A stretch of DNA of 64,000 bases from positions 1 through 64,000 of the forward strand of contig JABSOM010000008.1 in the NCBI GenBank assembly GCA_013215945.1, given 5' to 3'. Shown in pieces: positions 8,594 through 17,861 of the stretch. Numbering within the stretch: the first letter of the stretch is position 1; each line of letters starts with the position of its first letter. Position numbers and translations under genes: made by a program. The notes below the pieces were generated by a model, which ran no database searches, had not been told where the DNA came from, and saw only the letters and a program-made list of their open reading frames with translations. This DNA comes from Campylobacteraceae bacterium. Lineage in GTDB: Bacteria > Campylobacterota > Campylobacteria > Campylobacterales > Arcobacteraceae.

Positions 8594-8643
8594 AGTTTAT
8601 AAATTATTTATAAACTTGATTTTATTAATAATAAGTGTATAAT
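8594..8643 (+). promoter_or_regulatory. Promoter and palindrome between divergent genes
   Basis: A perfect palindrome, AGTTTATAAA (8594-8603) and TTTATAAACT (8607-8616), sits directly upstream of a sigma-70-like promoter. That promoter is TTGATT (8616-8621), 16 bases, TATAAT (8638-8643), and it leads to the gene at 8670. The palindrome could be an operator for either divergent gene, or simply AT-rich sequence. Confidence 0.45.
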
Positions 8644-8669
8644 GTTTGAAATAAAATCAAAGGAACGTA

Positions 8670-9059
8670 GTGCAAGATATTCCCCTAGAATTAATCACTA
8701 GCTTTTTGTCAATTATTGGTTTAATAATGATTTTCAGACAGTATTTCGGATATAAAAAAGTCATTGAAGTTGTTAAAGATTTAGGCAAAATCAAAGAAAA
8801 CAATAAGTTAAGTCAAGAAAACAAAGATTATATTACGAATAATCTCAAAGAATATCAGGGTAAACTTACTTATCAAATAGCCTTAAACAAGCTTTTATAT
8901 CCTGTATTCATTATAATTGGAGCCGCTTTTACTATGCTTGTTCCTTTTGATCAAGCAATTATTCATTTTAATGTATTATTTGTAGGCTTTATTTATATTT
9001 CTATTCTAAAAATTCACTTAGGTAATATTGTTAAATTCTTAGAAGAGTTAAACGAATAG
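8670..9059 (+). CDS. Small membrane protein of unknown function
   Basis: 129 residues starting at GTG, with AAAGGAA six bases upstream. Hydrophobic segments lie at about 6-22, 73-93 and 99-118. A charged middle (about 25-70, IKENNKLSQENKDYITNNLKEYQGKL) is predicted helical. I do not recognise a named family. It has its own promoter and ends one base before the stop of the convergent ung gene. Confidence 0.7.
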   Translation: MQDIPLELITSFLSIIGLIMIFRQYFGYKKVIEVVKDLGKIKENNKLSQENKDYITNNLKEYQGKLTYQIALNKLLYPVFIIIGAAFTMLVPFDQAIIHFNVLFVGFIYISILKIHLGNIVKFLEELNE

Positions 9060-9060
9060 T

Positions 9061-9708
9061 TTACCAAGTGATTGGCTCTTTTCCTTCTTTTAATAACAAA
9101 GCATTCGTTTTTGAAAAAACCTTTGAGCCAAAAAAACCTCTGTAAGATGACAAAGGAGAAGGATGTACACCTTTAAGAATATGGTGTTTCCTTTCATCAA
9201 TCAATTTCTCTTTTTTAATAGCATTTGCACCCCATAAAATAAATACTACATTTTTATTATACTGTGATATTTTTTTTATGATTGCATCTGTAAATTGTTC
9301 CCATCCCAGTTTATGATGGGATTTTGCTTTACTTTCTTCTACGGTTAAAATAGTATTTAATAAAAATACGCCTTCTTTTGCCCACGGTATTAAATTACCA
9401 TCAAGACAAGCAGAATCTCTTTTTAAATCGTCTTTTATTTCTTTTAATATATTTTTCATTGAGGGAGGATTTTTAATCTCTTTGGGTGTTGAGAAAGCCA
9501 AACCTTGGGCTTGATTTACACCATGATAAGGATCTTGTCCTAGGATAACCACTTTTATATCATCAAGTTTTGTATAAGAAAATGCAGCATAAATGTCATT
9601 ATATTTGGGGAAAACAACTGTGTTTTTATATTTATTGCGTATTTCTTTTTGAAGCTTAATAAAATATTCTTTTTTTTCTTCGTCTTTAATAATCTTATTC
9701 CAAGTCAT
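9061..9708 (-). CDS. ung: Uracil-DNA glycosylase
   Basis: 215-residue family 1 enzyme removing uracil from DNA. The water-activating loop GQDPYHGVNQAQGLAFS (about 58-74, catalytic Asp in DPYH), NPPSMKNI, FLLNTILTV, VFILWGANA and the minor-groove loop HPSPLSSYRGFFG (about 181-193, catalytic His) are all intact. Length matches bacterial Ung. The ribosome site AAGGAT precedes the ATG. Confidence 0.97.
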   Translation of the reverse strand: MTWNKIIKDEEKKEYFIKLQKEIRNKYKNTVVFPKYNDIYAAFSYTKLDDIKVVILGQDPYHGVNQAQGLAFSTPKEIKNPPSMKNILKEIKDDLKRDSACLDGNLIPWAKEGVFLLNTILTVEESKAKSHHKLGWEQFTDAIIKKISQYNKNVVFILWGANAIKKEKLIDERKHHILKGVHPSPLSSYRGFFGSKVFSKTNALLLKEGKEPITW

Positions 9709-9829
9709 TTTTATCCTTATAAACCTATTATCTCAAAATTTAGAAAAAGATGCGATTAAAAAAGCATAAATATATTATATTTTGCAAAAATCTGTAATAA
9801 TACCTAATATTATATTTTTAGGAACGTTT

Positions 9830-10906
9830 ATGCAAGATTTAAAATCAATCAATACAAGTACACTAGCAAATGCATTTTATTTTCTTGCTTGTGTCTTTTT
9901 AATTGTTTATTCATTAAGTAAATTATCAGGACTATTATCTTCAATTGCCATTGCTTTTTTAATTTGGTTTTTAATCAATGCTTTTGTTTCCAGTCTTGAA
10001 AAACTACGTATATTTCAATACAAATACGCTAAAAAACTGGTTTTACCTTTTGCTGTTATATTTATTTTCTTTTCACTTTTTAAAATCACTACTTTTATTG
10101 CTCTTAATATTGCAGACCTTGGTTCAAGTTTAAGTGGTATTGATGAGAGACTTTCTTTACTTATTGCAAACTTATCTTCTAATTTTAGTATAGATATAAC
10201 ACAAGAACTTAATAAAATAATGCAACAAATATCTATTGCTTCTTTAATTAATAAAGCCTTAGGACTTTTTTCTTCTATCTTTTCTAACAGTTTACAGATA
10301 ATTTTATATGTAATGTTCCTACTATTAGATCAACAATACTTTGATGCAAAACTAAAAGCTTTGTTCCCAAATAAAGATAAAAAAGTAAAAGTAGAAAAAA
10401 TACTTCATGCAATTGCTGGAAATATAAAAACATATATTTATATCACTACTATTATTAGTTTATGTACAGGAATATTAACCTATTTGATTTGCAGCTTTTT
10501 TTCCTTAGAAGGTGCTCCATTATGGGGATTTATTGCTTTTATTCTAAACTTTATTCCTACTATTGGTAGTATCATAGCAGTTTTAATTCCTTCGTTATTT
10601 GCTTTAGTTTCATTAAGTGATATCACTTTGGCATTTGCATTAATTCCTTGTTTGGCATTTATACAGTTTTTACTTGGGAATATAATTCAACCTAAACTAA
10701 TGGGAGATAAACTCAATATTTCTCAGTTTGTTGTGATATTTTCACTGGTTGCTTGGGGCATGATGTGGGGAACCATTGGAATGTTTTTATCTATTCCTTT
10801 AATGGTGATATTATCGATTATTCTCTCCCAATTTGATTCAACCAAAAAACTTGCTATTTTAATATCGGCAAATGGAAAAATAAGTACCGATAAAAATAGT
10901 CTTTAA
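9830..10906 (+). CDS. AI-2E family (PerM/TqsA-like) transporter
   Basis: 358 residues from the ATG at 9830, chosen because TAGGAACGTTT lies directly in front. A longer frame opens with TTG at 9782 but has no ribosome site. About eight membrane segments are present. The central periplasmic-type loop (about 105-150) and the C-terminal block LGNIIQPKLMGDKLNISQFVV, WGTIGMFLSIPL are characteristic of the family. Members export autoinducer-2 or act as sodium/proton antiporters; the substrate here is unknown. Confidence 0.85.
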   Translation: MQDLKSINTSTLANAFYFLACVFLIVYSLSKLSGLLSSIAIAFLIWFLINAFVSSLEKLRIFQYKYAKKLVLPFAVIFIFFSLFKITTFIALNIADLGSSLSGIDERLSLLIANLSSNFSIDITQELNKIMQQISIASLINKALGLFSSIFSNSLQIILYVMFLLLDQQYFDAKLKALFPNKDKKVKVEKILHAIAGNIKTYIYITTIISLCTGILTYLICSFFSLEGAPLWGFIAFILNFIPTIGSIIAVLIPSLFALVSLSDITLAFALIPCLAFIQFLLGNIIQPKLMGDKLNISQFVVIFSLVAWGMMWGTIGMFLSIPLMVILSIILSQFDSTKKLAILISANGKISTDKNSL

Positions 10907-11045
10907 TCCAGATATATAATAATCTCTACTTATATCTTTTAGGCCAAATACAAGCGAATTATGCTATTTTAATATATAACATAAGAATTTAAGCAGATAA
11001 ATAATGTTTTAATTCTTATTTGTCAGATACAATAAAAGGCATTAT

Positions 11046-12917
11046 GTGAATTATAAAAATCTATTAGATATGTTTCTTCAAACCTACAATAAAAACAGTG
11101 AGAAACTGGCTTTTGTCTACAGAGTGGGAAGTTCTGAATATTCTATTTCCTATAAACAAGTTTTACATGATGTAATTACTCTTTCTCTACTTTTTAAAAA
11201 AAATGGAATGAAAAAAGGTGATAAAATAATGTTTGTTTCTGATAACAGATACGAATGGATTATTACCGATTTGGCTGTTATTTCTATTGGAGCAATATTA
11301 GTACCAAGAGGAATTGATACCCCTTGTGATGAACTCTCTTTTATTCTAGAAGATGCATGCTGCTCATATTTGATTTTGGAGCATGAAAAAACCTATGCTG
11401 AATATAAAGAAATGCTAAAAAAGCACACGTTAAAATCTATTTTTGTAATAGAGAGTATTCACAATAAAGAATACTATTCCTACAAAGAAGAAACAGATAA
11501 AATTACAATCTCAAAAGAAAATGAAGAACATTTTTTTAAACAAGTTGATGTTTTAGATGCCCAAGATACTTTTACCATTATTTATACCTCAGGTACCACC
11601 GGGAAACCTAAGGGAGTTATGTTAAGTCATAAAAATATGATTTATAATATTGATACTATTCCACATGCTATTCGTTTAGTATCAGATGATGTTTGGTTAT
11701 CGATCTTACCTTCATGGCATGTATTTGAGAGAGCTGCTGAATACGTCGCTATCTCAAAAGGATGTACGATTATTTATTCTTCTATTAAAACATTTTCTGC
11801 TGATTTAGAAAAATACAAACCAACAATGGTAGCAACTGTTCCTAGGTTATGGGAATCTATGTATACAAAAATCAATGCTAAATTGTCACAAGATCCTAAA
11901 AAAGCAGCTATTTTCTATAAACTGGTTGATATCTCAAAAACATATAAACACAATATGAGAATCTTAAAAGATGAGCTTCCTGTTTTTGAAAAAGAAAGTT
12001 TAACAAGCAGTGTTTTAAAAAAATCACTGGCACTTTCCAAAATTATTTTATTATACCCCTTAAATGTTTTTGCAAAGAAAAAACTTTCTTTGGTACAAAA
12101 AAAATTTGGAGGAAGATTAAAACTTGCAATTTCAGGCGGTGGAGCATTACCTTTATATATTGAAGAGTGGATTGATGCTTTGGACATTAGAATTGTTAAT
12201 TCATACGGTATGACAGAAACTTCTCCTTTAATAGCAGGACGTGGATTAGATTGTAATACCTTTGCAACCTTAGGACCTGCGTTTAAAGGTACGTCTTTAC
12301 GTATTGTAAATGAACAAGGCATAGAAGTTGATCCTGGGATTGTAGGTTCACTTGAAGTTAAAGGCCCTCAAGTAATGCAGGGTTATTTTAATAATGAAGA
12401 AGAAAATAAAAAGAACTTTACAAAAGATGATTACTTAAAAACAGGCGATTTAGGAAAATTTACTATTAAGGGTGAGCTTATTTTAACAGGAAGATTAAAA
12501 GAAATAATTGTTCTAGCAAATGGAGAAAATGTTGATCCTTCCAGAATTGAATCTGCAATTTCTATTATGCCTTTTATTAATGACTCTATGTTAATAGGGC
12601 AAGATAAAAAAGGTCTTGGTTTATTAATTGTTCCAGATGTTGAAAGTTTAAAAGATTTTATTTTTAAAAAATTTGACAAAGTAATTGAATCAGTAGAACA
12701 TCTAAAAGAAGATAAGCATATTCTAAACTCTATTAAAAAAGAATTGAATGAACTCTTACATAAAAAACATGGATTTAAAGCTTTTGAAAAACTGCAAAAC
12801 ATTCACTTTTTAGAAAAAGAGTTTAAAATGGGAGAAGAACTCACCAATACGTTAAAGAAAAAAAGACATATTATTGAAGTAAAATACAAAGAACTTATTG
12901 ATAAGATACTAAAATAA
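11046..12917 (+). CDS. Long-chain acyl-CoA synthetase (AMP-dependent ligase)
   Basis: 623-residue ANL-superfamily enzyme. The ATP-binding motif TIIYTSGTTGKPKGVMLSH (about 177-195), VNSYGMTETSPL and YLKTGDLGKF...ILTGRLKEIIVLANGENVDP are complete. It lacks the C-terminal PxxxGK catalytic Lys motif of acetyl-CoA synthetases but resembles the FadD15/ACSL branch, where Lys lies in a DxxKxxxHKK-like tail (HKKHGFKAFE). The start is GTG at 11046; the ATG two bases earlier is followed at once by TGA in its own frame. The stop overlaps the next gene by one base. Confidence 0.9.
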   Translation: MNYKNLLDMFLQTYNKNSEKLAFVYRVGSSEYSISYKQVLHDVITLSLLFKKNGMKKGDKIMFVSDNRYEWIITDLAVISIGAILVPRGIDTPCDELSFILEDACCSYLILEHEKTYAEYKEMLKKHTLKSIFVIESIHNKEYYSYKEETDKITISKENEEHFFKQVDVLDAQDTFTIIYTSGTTGKPKGVMLSHKNMIYNIDTIPHAIRLVSDDVWLSILPSWHVFERAAEYVAISKGCTIIYSSIKTFSADLEKYKPTMVATVPRLWESMYTKINAKLSQDPKKAAIFYKLVDISKTYKHNMRILKDELPVFEKESLTSSVLKKSLALSKIILLYPLNVFAKKKLSLVQKKFGGRLKLAISGGGALPLYIEEWIDALDIRIVNSYGMTETSPLIAGRGLDCNTFATLGPAFKGTSLRIVNEQGIEVDPGIVGSLEVKGPQVMQGYFNNEEENKKNFTKDDYLKTGDLGKFTIKGELILTGRLKEIIVLANGENVDPSRIESAISIMPFINDSMLIGQDKKGLGLLIVPDVESLKDFIFKKFDKVIESVEHLKEDKHILNSIKKELNELLHKKHGFKAFEKLQNIHFLEKEFKMGEELTNTLKKKRHIIEVKYKELIDKILK

Positions 12918-13105
12918 TGAATATTGAATTCTTATTTTTACGAAAAGCAATAAAAGATAAGAACTATATTTCTTTTAGCCATAAAGATATGCAGTTTAAG
13001 AATGTAAAAGCTATCAAAATTACAGAAGAAACATTGTATACCGATCAAGGCGATTATTGTTTATTAAAAATAAAAAAAGTTAAAATTTTAAAAGAGAGAT
13101 ATTAA
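12917..13105 (+). CDS. Small protein, weakly WYL-like
   Basis: 62 residues. LRKAIKDKNYISFSHKDMQFKNVKAIKI (8-35) has the look of the first strands of a WYL domain, a ligand-sensing module of transcriptional and defence regulators. The protein is far shorter than a whole WYL domain, so this is only a resemblance. Its ATG overlaps the acyl-CoA synthetase stop and its stop overlaps the next ATG, each by one base, so the three are coupled. Confidence 0.7.
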   Translation: MNIEFLFLRKAIKDKNYISFSHKDMQFKNVKAIKITEETLYTDQGDYCLLKIKKVKILKERY

Positions 13106-13347
13106 TGTATAAACCAGTTACATGCGAGTTTTATGATCAATTAAACGTAATAATCCAACGTCAAATTCCCACAACAATCATTTATTTAGAAGAAGAGAAC
13201 AATTCTCTAGAGCTTAAAATAAAAGACTATATATCGTCTATGACCTTGGAGAATAATGAAGAATTCTTAGTACTTAAGTCTAAACAAAAAATACGTCTTG
13301 ATTTAGTAATGTACTTAAACGGTAAACGCTACAAAAAAGACGAATAA
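13105..13347 (+). CDS. Rof-like (Rho-binding antiterminator) small protein
   Basis: 80 residues. The opening YKPVTCEFYDQLNVII resembles E. coli Rof (YQPINCDDYDNLE), an Sm-like fold protein that binds Rho and inhibits termination. The end contains IRLDLVMYL, like ELRLDKI in Rof. The acidic Cys-x-x-Tyr-Asp region is the part of Rof that matters for Rho binding. Assignment is by pattern only. It is co-translated with the 62-residue gene. Confidence 0.6.
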   Translation: MYKPVTCEFYDQLNVIIQRQIPTTIIYLEEENNSLELKIKDYISSMTLENNEEFLVLKSKQKIRLDLVMYLNGKRYKKDE

Positions 13348-13358
13348 TTTATAGTATT

Positions 13359-13742
13359 TTATACTTCAATTTGGAAGAATTTTTCTTCCACTTTCTCGTA
13401 TTTAGCTACTGAACAAGAAATTTTTTGCGCATTTTCATAATCTTTAAATTCATTTATAAAAAGCTTTTGCAATTTTTCAACATTGGTTGTTTTAAATACA
13501 AAATAACCTAAGATGTCTTTTTTTCTAGATCTGGCTTGTTCTATACCAAAACTGTCAAATTTCCAATCAACACCTTTTGCAAATAAAAACACTTCTTCTA
13601 AGCGTGCTTGTAATTCATTTCTAACCTCGTCATTAAACTCTTTTAAATGAATAAAAAAAGCGACATTTGTATTAGAATCGTCTTGTATTAGTTTTTTTTC
13701 TTCTTTTGTGATGGCTTCATTGCTAATGTCTACTATTTTCAT
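13359..13742 (-). CDS. Conserved-looking hypothetical protein
   Basis: 127 residues, soluble, no signal peptide or membrane segment, mixed alpha/beta pattern with many Lys, Glu and Phe. DILGYFVFKTTNVEKLQKLFINEF (about 75-98) suggests a ferredoxin-like or ACT-like strand-helix unit, but I recognise no family. It ends 11 bases after the convergent Rof-like gene's stop and stands alone. Confidence 0.65.
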   Translation of the reverse strand: MKIVDISNEAITKEEKKLIQDDSNTNVAFFIHLKEFNDEVRNELQARLEEVFLFAKGVDWKFDSFGIEQARSRKKDILGYFVFKTTNVEKLQKLFINEFKDYENAQKISCSVAKYEKVEEKFFQIEV

Positions 13743-13795
13743 GCTAACCCTATTATTTTATTGATTGAATAATATCATAAATTATAAAAGAAAAA

Positions 13796-14479
13796 CTATT
13801 TTATATTAAAAATATTTTTATAATTCTGCTCTAATGGTAATTTATTCTTATATTCAATTATCTCACCAATTTCAATTTGAATCTTTAAGTTCTTTGTTCT
13901 TTTATTAATCGCTTCTTTTAATATTTCATTTGCATTGGATTTTATATAAACAGGTAAAATATTAAGCCTATTTTTTAGTGCAATTAAGCGAGAGCCTTCT
14001 TTAAATTCACCTAAAGGATTTTTGCTTTTATTTCTAGTTCCTTCAGGGAATATATATATTGAACTTCCTTCTTTAACTACTTTTTTTGTTTCTTTGAAAA
14101 AAGGACTCATGGAAGCTGCTTCTCTGTCTAATAAAATAGTACAAGCATTTCTAGTAAAAGTTCCAAAGAAAAAAGAATTGTACAGCTCTTTTTTTGAAAT
14201 CCAGTAACCATTAATATCTGTATCTTCTAGGGCAAGTTGTATAATTAAAGGATCAATAATACTTCTATGATTTGAAATCAGCAAAAACTGTCCCTCTTTT
14301 GGTAAGAGTTCTTTGTTAATTATTTCAACAGAAATATTTAATTTGCCCATTAATGTTTTTGCATATTCTAAACGTAAAGACATTTTTTCTTGTGTATCTT
14401 TAGTTCTTTTAAGTAAAAAACCGTATTTATTCGTTAGGTATGTTGCATAAAGTGCTATTGATATTTGTTTAAAGTTCAT
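13796..14479 (-). CDS. plsC: 1-acyl-sn-glycerol-3-phosphate acyltransferase
   Basis: 227 residues from the ATG at 14479, chosen because CTAGGAAAACA lies directly in front. The frame is open back to 14536 without a ribosome site. The acyltransferase blocks are present: block I NHRSIIDP (His71...Asp76), block III FPEGTRNKS and the later IKSNANEIL region (block IV-like). It makes phosphatidic acid from lysophosphatidic acid at the inner membrane. The acyl-CoA synthetase 2 kb away is functionally related, but the genes are on opposite strands. Confidence 0.88.
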   Translation of the reverse strand: MNFKQISIALYATYLTNKYGFLLKRTKDTQEKMSLRLEYAKTLMGKLNISVEIINKELLPKEGQFLLISNHRSIIDPLIIQLALEDTDINGYWISKKELYNSFFFGTFTRNACTILLDREAASMSPFFKETKKVVKEGSSIYIFPEGTRNKSKNPLGEFKEGSRLIALKNRLNILPVYIKSNANEILKEAINKRTKNLKIQIEIGEIIEYKNKLPLEQNYKNIFNIK

Positions 14480-14628
14480 TGTTTTCCTAGTTTTTTCTCT
14501 TATGCTATTGTAGCCAAAATCAAAAAAATTGACCATAATTAATCAGATAAAGATTAGATTATCTTAGGGTCAAAAAAGTGCTAATTAAAAAACAAACTAT
14601 TTGCAAAAAAAGAAGTCTTTTTTAAAAG

Positions 14629-15183
14629 CTAAAATAATTTAATTAATTTTTTCCCAATTTTTAAATAGTTCTCACTTTTTCCTGTTAAATTCATCATCAT
14701 AATAGAACCTTGGGTTAAAGCAACACACTCTTGCGCAAAAGAAAGTGAGGTTTCATCATCATATTCAATTTCAAGTATAGCTACAAGGGCATTTTCCCAA
14801 GCGTTAAAATATGCAAGTATTTCATCTCTAAACATCTTATTTGAGGAACTTGTTTCTAATGCTAAGTTTCCCAAAAGACATCCGCCTTTGCTTTTTAAAA
14901 AATACTCATCCGTTTTTTTTATAAAAAGAGTAATTTTTTCTTTTGAGTTGAGTTTTTTATTATAAGCAACGCTAAATATATTTTTCTCAAAATATTGATG
15001 TATATATCTTAATGCTTCTAGGCCAATATCATCTTTAGATTTAAAATGATGATATAAGCTTCCTTTTATTAAACCACAGTTATCAGCTATGTTAGACATA
15101 GAGGTATTGTGATAACCTTTTATTTTAAATAGTTTTATTGAATTTTTTAGTATTTCTTCTTTAGATGTTTTTTTAAGTGCCAT
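14629..15183 (-). CDS. TetR/AcrR family transcriptional regulator
   Basis: 184 residues. The N-terminal HTH is I-x-x-x-I-x-LF-K-x-KGYHNTSMSNIADNCGLIKGSLYHHFKSKDDI (about 11-45). The C-terminal ligand domain has CLLGNLALE (about 102-110), typical of the TetR_C_6/LmrA-like branch. It follows the LysE exporter gene on the same strand after 65 bases, so it may regulate that exporter. The gap holds only AT-rich repeats. Confidence 0.85.
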   Translation of the reverse strand: MALKKTSKEEILKNSIKLFKIKGYHNTSMSNIADNCGLIKGSLYHHFKSKDDIGLEALRYIHQYFEKNIFSVAYNKKLNSKEKITLFIKKTDEYFLKSKGGCLLGNLALETSSSNKMFRDEILAYFNAWENALVAILEIEYDDETSLSFAQECVALTQGSIMMMNLTGKSENYLKIGKKLIKLF

Positions 15184-15248
15184 AATTCCAACCTATCGTT
15201 TGTCAAATTTTAGCAAAATGTATTTTTTTTGTCAATAATAATTAATTA

Positions 15249-15896
15249 TTAATTATTATTAACGAGTGCCACTTTTATTCCAAACCCAATAAGTACTGTT
15301 CCTACTACTTTTTCTATTATATGTTTGGAAGCTTGAAACTTTTTTAACAAAACAGGATGAGTTAAAGTACAAGAAATGATTCCAAACCAAATAAAATGTG
15401 CCAGTGAAATAATCAAACCATAAATCAACTGTAAAAATATTGGAGTATCAAGTGTAACAATTTGTGTGAAAATACTTAAGAAAAATATGGTTGTTTTTGG
15501 ATTTAGAACATTGGTTATAAATCCAATTTTAAATGCTTTCATATTACTGAGATTAGCTGTTTCATCATTTTTTTCTAAGTCCATCATAGCTTTAGATGTA
15601 AATGTTTTCCACCCAATATAGATTAAATAAGCAGCACCTAAATATTTTAAAATTGAAAATAAAACAACTGAACTTGAAATAATTACAGCCAAACCAGCAA
15701 TTGAATAAGCAACATGAACCCAAATTGCCATGCTAACACCAAGGCTTGAATAAATTCCCGCTTTTCTTGAGTAAAAAATACTGTTTCTTGTTACCATCAC
15801 AAAATCAGCACCAGGACTAATAGCCATAAAAATAGCAACAACAGTTATTGTTGCTATTTCTTGGAAATAAGGCATTTGGGAAAAAAAATCAATCAT
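15249..15896 (-). CDS. LysE/RhtB family amino-acid exporter
   Basis: 215 residues with about six membrane segments. The family signature is SPGADFVMVTRNSIFYSRKAGIYSSLGVS (about 28-56), including the conserved PGP-like SPGAD. NVLNPKTTIFFLSIF (about 130-144) is the second signature. It would export amino acids or similar small metabolites. AAAAGGAATATT precedes the ATG. The TetR gene downstream is a plausible regulator. Confidence 0.88.
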   Translation of the reverse strand: MIDFFSQMPYFQEIATITVVAIFMAISPGADFVMVTRNSIFYSRKAGIYSSLGVSMAIWVHVAYSIAGLAVIISSSVVLFSILKYLGAAYLIYIGWKTFTSKAMMDLEKNDETANLSNMKAFKIGFITNVLNPKTTIFFLSIFTQIVTLDTPIFLQLIYGLIISLAHFIWFGIISCTLTHPVLLKKFQASKHIIEKVVGTVLIGFGIKVALVNNN

Positions 15897-15978
15897 AATA
15901 TTCCTTTTATTTAAGAAGAATAGTATATCACGTATATTTCATATTTTGACTATAATAAGAACTACAAAAAGGAATAAA

Positions 15979-16632
15979 ATGAAAGCAATTATATTTGATT
16001 TAGATGGAACCTTATTAGACTCACTAGAAGAAATAGCCTTAAGTATGAATACAATATTAAAAGAATTTAATTATCCTGTTTATGAAATTAATGAATACAA
16101 AAGATTTGTAGGAGATGGGCCTTTATCTTTAGTAAAAAGGGTACTTCCTGCAAATACGAAAGAAGAAATAATCCAAACAATAACGCAGGCCCTAAGAGAT
16201 AAATACGATAAACAAGTAAATCACAGCTCACGTCCTTATGAAGGTATTTATAATTTATTAGAATCTCTTAAAACTACTCCTATCAAATTGGCTATTTTGT
16301 CCAATAAACCTCATGACTTAACATGCAGATATATCAAAAGTTTATTTTCCCAATATGAGTTCTTAGAAGTTCATGGTCAAAAAATGGACGTTCCTAAAAA
16401 ACCCCACCCCCAAGGCGCTCTACATATTGCAAAAAAACTCAATATTGATCCAGAAGAAATATATTTTATTGGAGATACTCCCACAGATATGAACACAGCA
16501 AAACATGCCAAGATGAAAAGTATAGGAGTTGCTTGGGGCTTTAGACCTAAAGAAGAACTATTAGAAGCAGGCGCAAATTATATAGTAGAAGATTGCGAAG
16601 ACTTGTGGAGATTTATACAAGAAAGAGTCTAG
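15979..16632 (+). CDS. gph: HAD family hydrolase, phosphoglycolate phosphatase type
   Basis: 217 residues from the ATG at 15979, chosen because AAAAAGGAATAAA is in front and the catalytic FDLDGTLLDS starts at residue 5. Motif II is LAILSNKPH, motif III the Lys of PKKPHPQGAL and motif IV FIGDTPTDM. A helical cap follows motif I. This fits Gph, which removes 2-phosphoglycolate arising from DNA repair, but related HAD enzymes share the motifs. Confidence 0.82.
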   Translation: MKAIIFDLDGTLLDSLEEIALSMNTILKEFNYPVYEINEYKRFVGDGPLSLVKRVLPANTKEEIIQTITQALRDKYDKQVNHSSRPYEGIYNLLESLKTTPIKLAILSNKPHDLTCRYIKSLFSQYEFLEVHGQKMDVPKKPHPQGALHIAKKLNIDPEEIYFIGDTPTDMNTAKHAKMKSIGVAWGFRPKEELLEAGANYIVEDCEDLWRFIQERV

Positions 16633-16683
16633 TTTCTCTTCTTGTTACTAATTACTGCTATACTCCTTTAAAAAAAGTAAAAT

Positions 16684-17826
16684 ATGAATAAACAAGCTCT
16701 TGGAATTATTATTTATAATATTATTGTGGTGCTCTCAATTATGTATGCGACACAACCTCTACAGCCGATTTTAGCAGAAGAGTTTCATGTAAGTATGACT
16801 CAGTCATCTTTGTTTACTGCTATTATTTTATTATGTTTGGCGATTGCACCTATTTTTTATGGGTATATACTAGAAAGTATCTCTGCTAAAAAAATGCTCA
16901 TTGTTGCTTCTATTATTTTATTCTTTACGAATCTTGTTTTGGCATTTTCGAGCAGCTATGAAATGTTTTTATTTATGAGATTATGTGAAGGTTTAGTAGT
17001 CCCTGCAATACTTACTTCTTCTATGAGTATTTTGGCCAATATTGATAAAAACAATGTGCAGTTTAATATGTCCGTATATGTAGCTTCAACCGTATTTGGC
17101 GGTTTAATAGGAAGAGTATTATCTGGTTTTATTGCAAGTGAATTTGGATGGAGAGCAGTATTTTTTAGTCTCAGTTTTGCTTTGTTTATTTCCTTGCTTT
17201 TTATTTGGAATCTTAAACTGGATATTTCATCCAAAATGAACAAACCCAAACTAAAAGATATTCTTTTAATTTTAAAAGACAAGCGTTTTGCACTTATTTA
17301 TTTAACAATGTTTACTGTTTTCTTTGTTTTTGCAGGTTTATTAAATCTACTGCCTTTTAGAATGAAAGACTTGTTTCCCAATATGAATGAAAGCAGCATT
17401 GGATTATTGTATTTAGGTTATGGGTCAGGTGTTATTGTTGCTTTATTTTCAAGAAAAATTATTCTTTTCTTTAAATCTTCCATTAGAACTGTACTTGCAG
17501 GAGGAGTGTTTTTTACACTTATTAGCATCTTTTTTATCTCTTCTAATCATACTGTGATTTTTATTTTGATGTTTTTATTATGTATAGGAATGTTCACCAT
17601 TCATACAGTAGCCTCAGGTATGGCAAATTCAATCTTGGAGAAACAAAAAGGCCTTACTTCAGGTATGTACTTAAGTTTTTATTATATTGGAGGCGCTTTA
17701 GGTTCTTCTCTTCCTACTCTTATTTATAAATATTATGGTTGGAATACGGTAATATTAATTTTCATACTTTGTTTATTATTTATTTTTACTGTACTTTATA
17801 GGAACAGAGCTATTTTTAATAAATAA
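16684..17826 (+). CDS. Major facilitator superfamily transporter, YnfM-like
   Basis: 380 residues with about 12 hydrophobic segments. QPLQPILAEEFHVSMTQSSLFTA (about 23-45), with the glutamine-proline start and the loop GYILESISAKKML, fits the YnfM/AraJ-type drug or arabinose efflux MFS group. FGGLIGRVLSGFIASEFGWRAVFF is the TM4-TM5 motif C region (GGxxGRxxxG) of antiporters. The substrate is unknown. The ribosome site is weak (AAAAAAAGTAAAAT). Confidence 0.82.
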   Translation: MNKQALGIIIYNIIVVLSIMYATQPLQPILAEEFHVSMTQSSLFTAIILLCLAIAPIFYGYILESISAKKMLIVASIILFFTNLVLAFSSSYEMFLFMRLCEGLVVPAILTSSMSILANIDKNNVQFNMSVYVASTVFGGLIGRVLSGFIASEFGWRAVFFSLSFALFISLLFIWNLKLDISSKMNKPKLKDILLILKDKRFALIYLTMFTVFFVFAGLLNLLPFRMKDLFPNMNESSIGLLYLGYGSGVIVALFSRKIILFFKSSIRTVLAGGVFFTLISIFFISSNHTVIFILMFLLCIGMFTIHTVASGMANSILEKQKGLTSGMYLSFYYIGGALGSSLPTLIYKYYGWNTVILIFILCLLFIFTVLYRNRAIFNK

Positions 17827-17861
17827 AAAACAAAACCTTATTATTTCATTTAGGATTTATT

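Noticed and set aside
11915-12802. Two long frames opposite the acyl-CoA synthetase
   Set aside because: Antisense to a complete conserved enzyme; compositions are those of a reverse-read coding sequence.
15184-15248. AT-rich palindrome between LysE and TetR as operator
   Set aside because: It is a simple AATTATT repeat that pairs with itself by composition, so it has no discriminating value.
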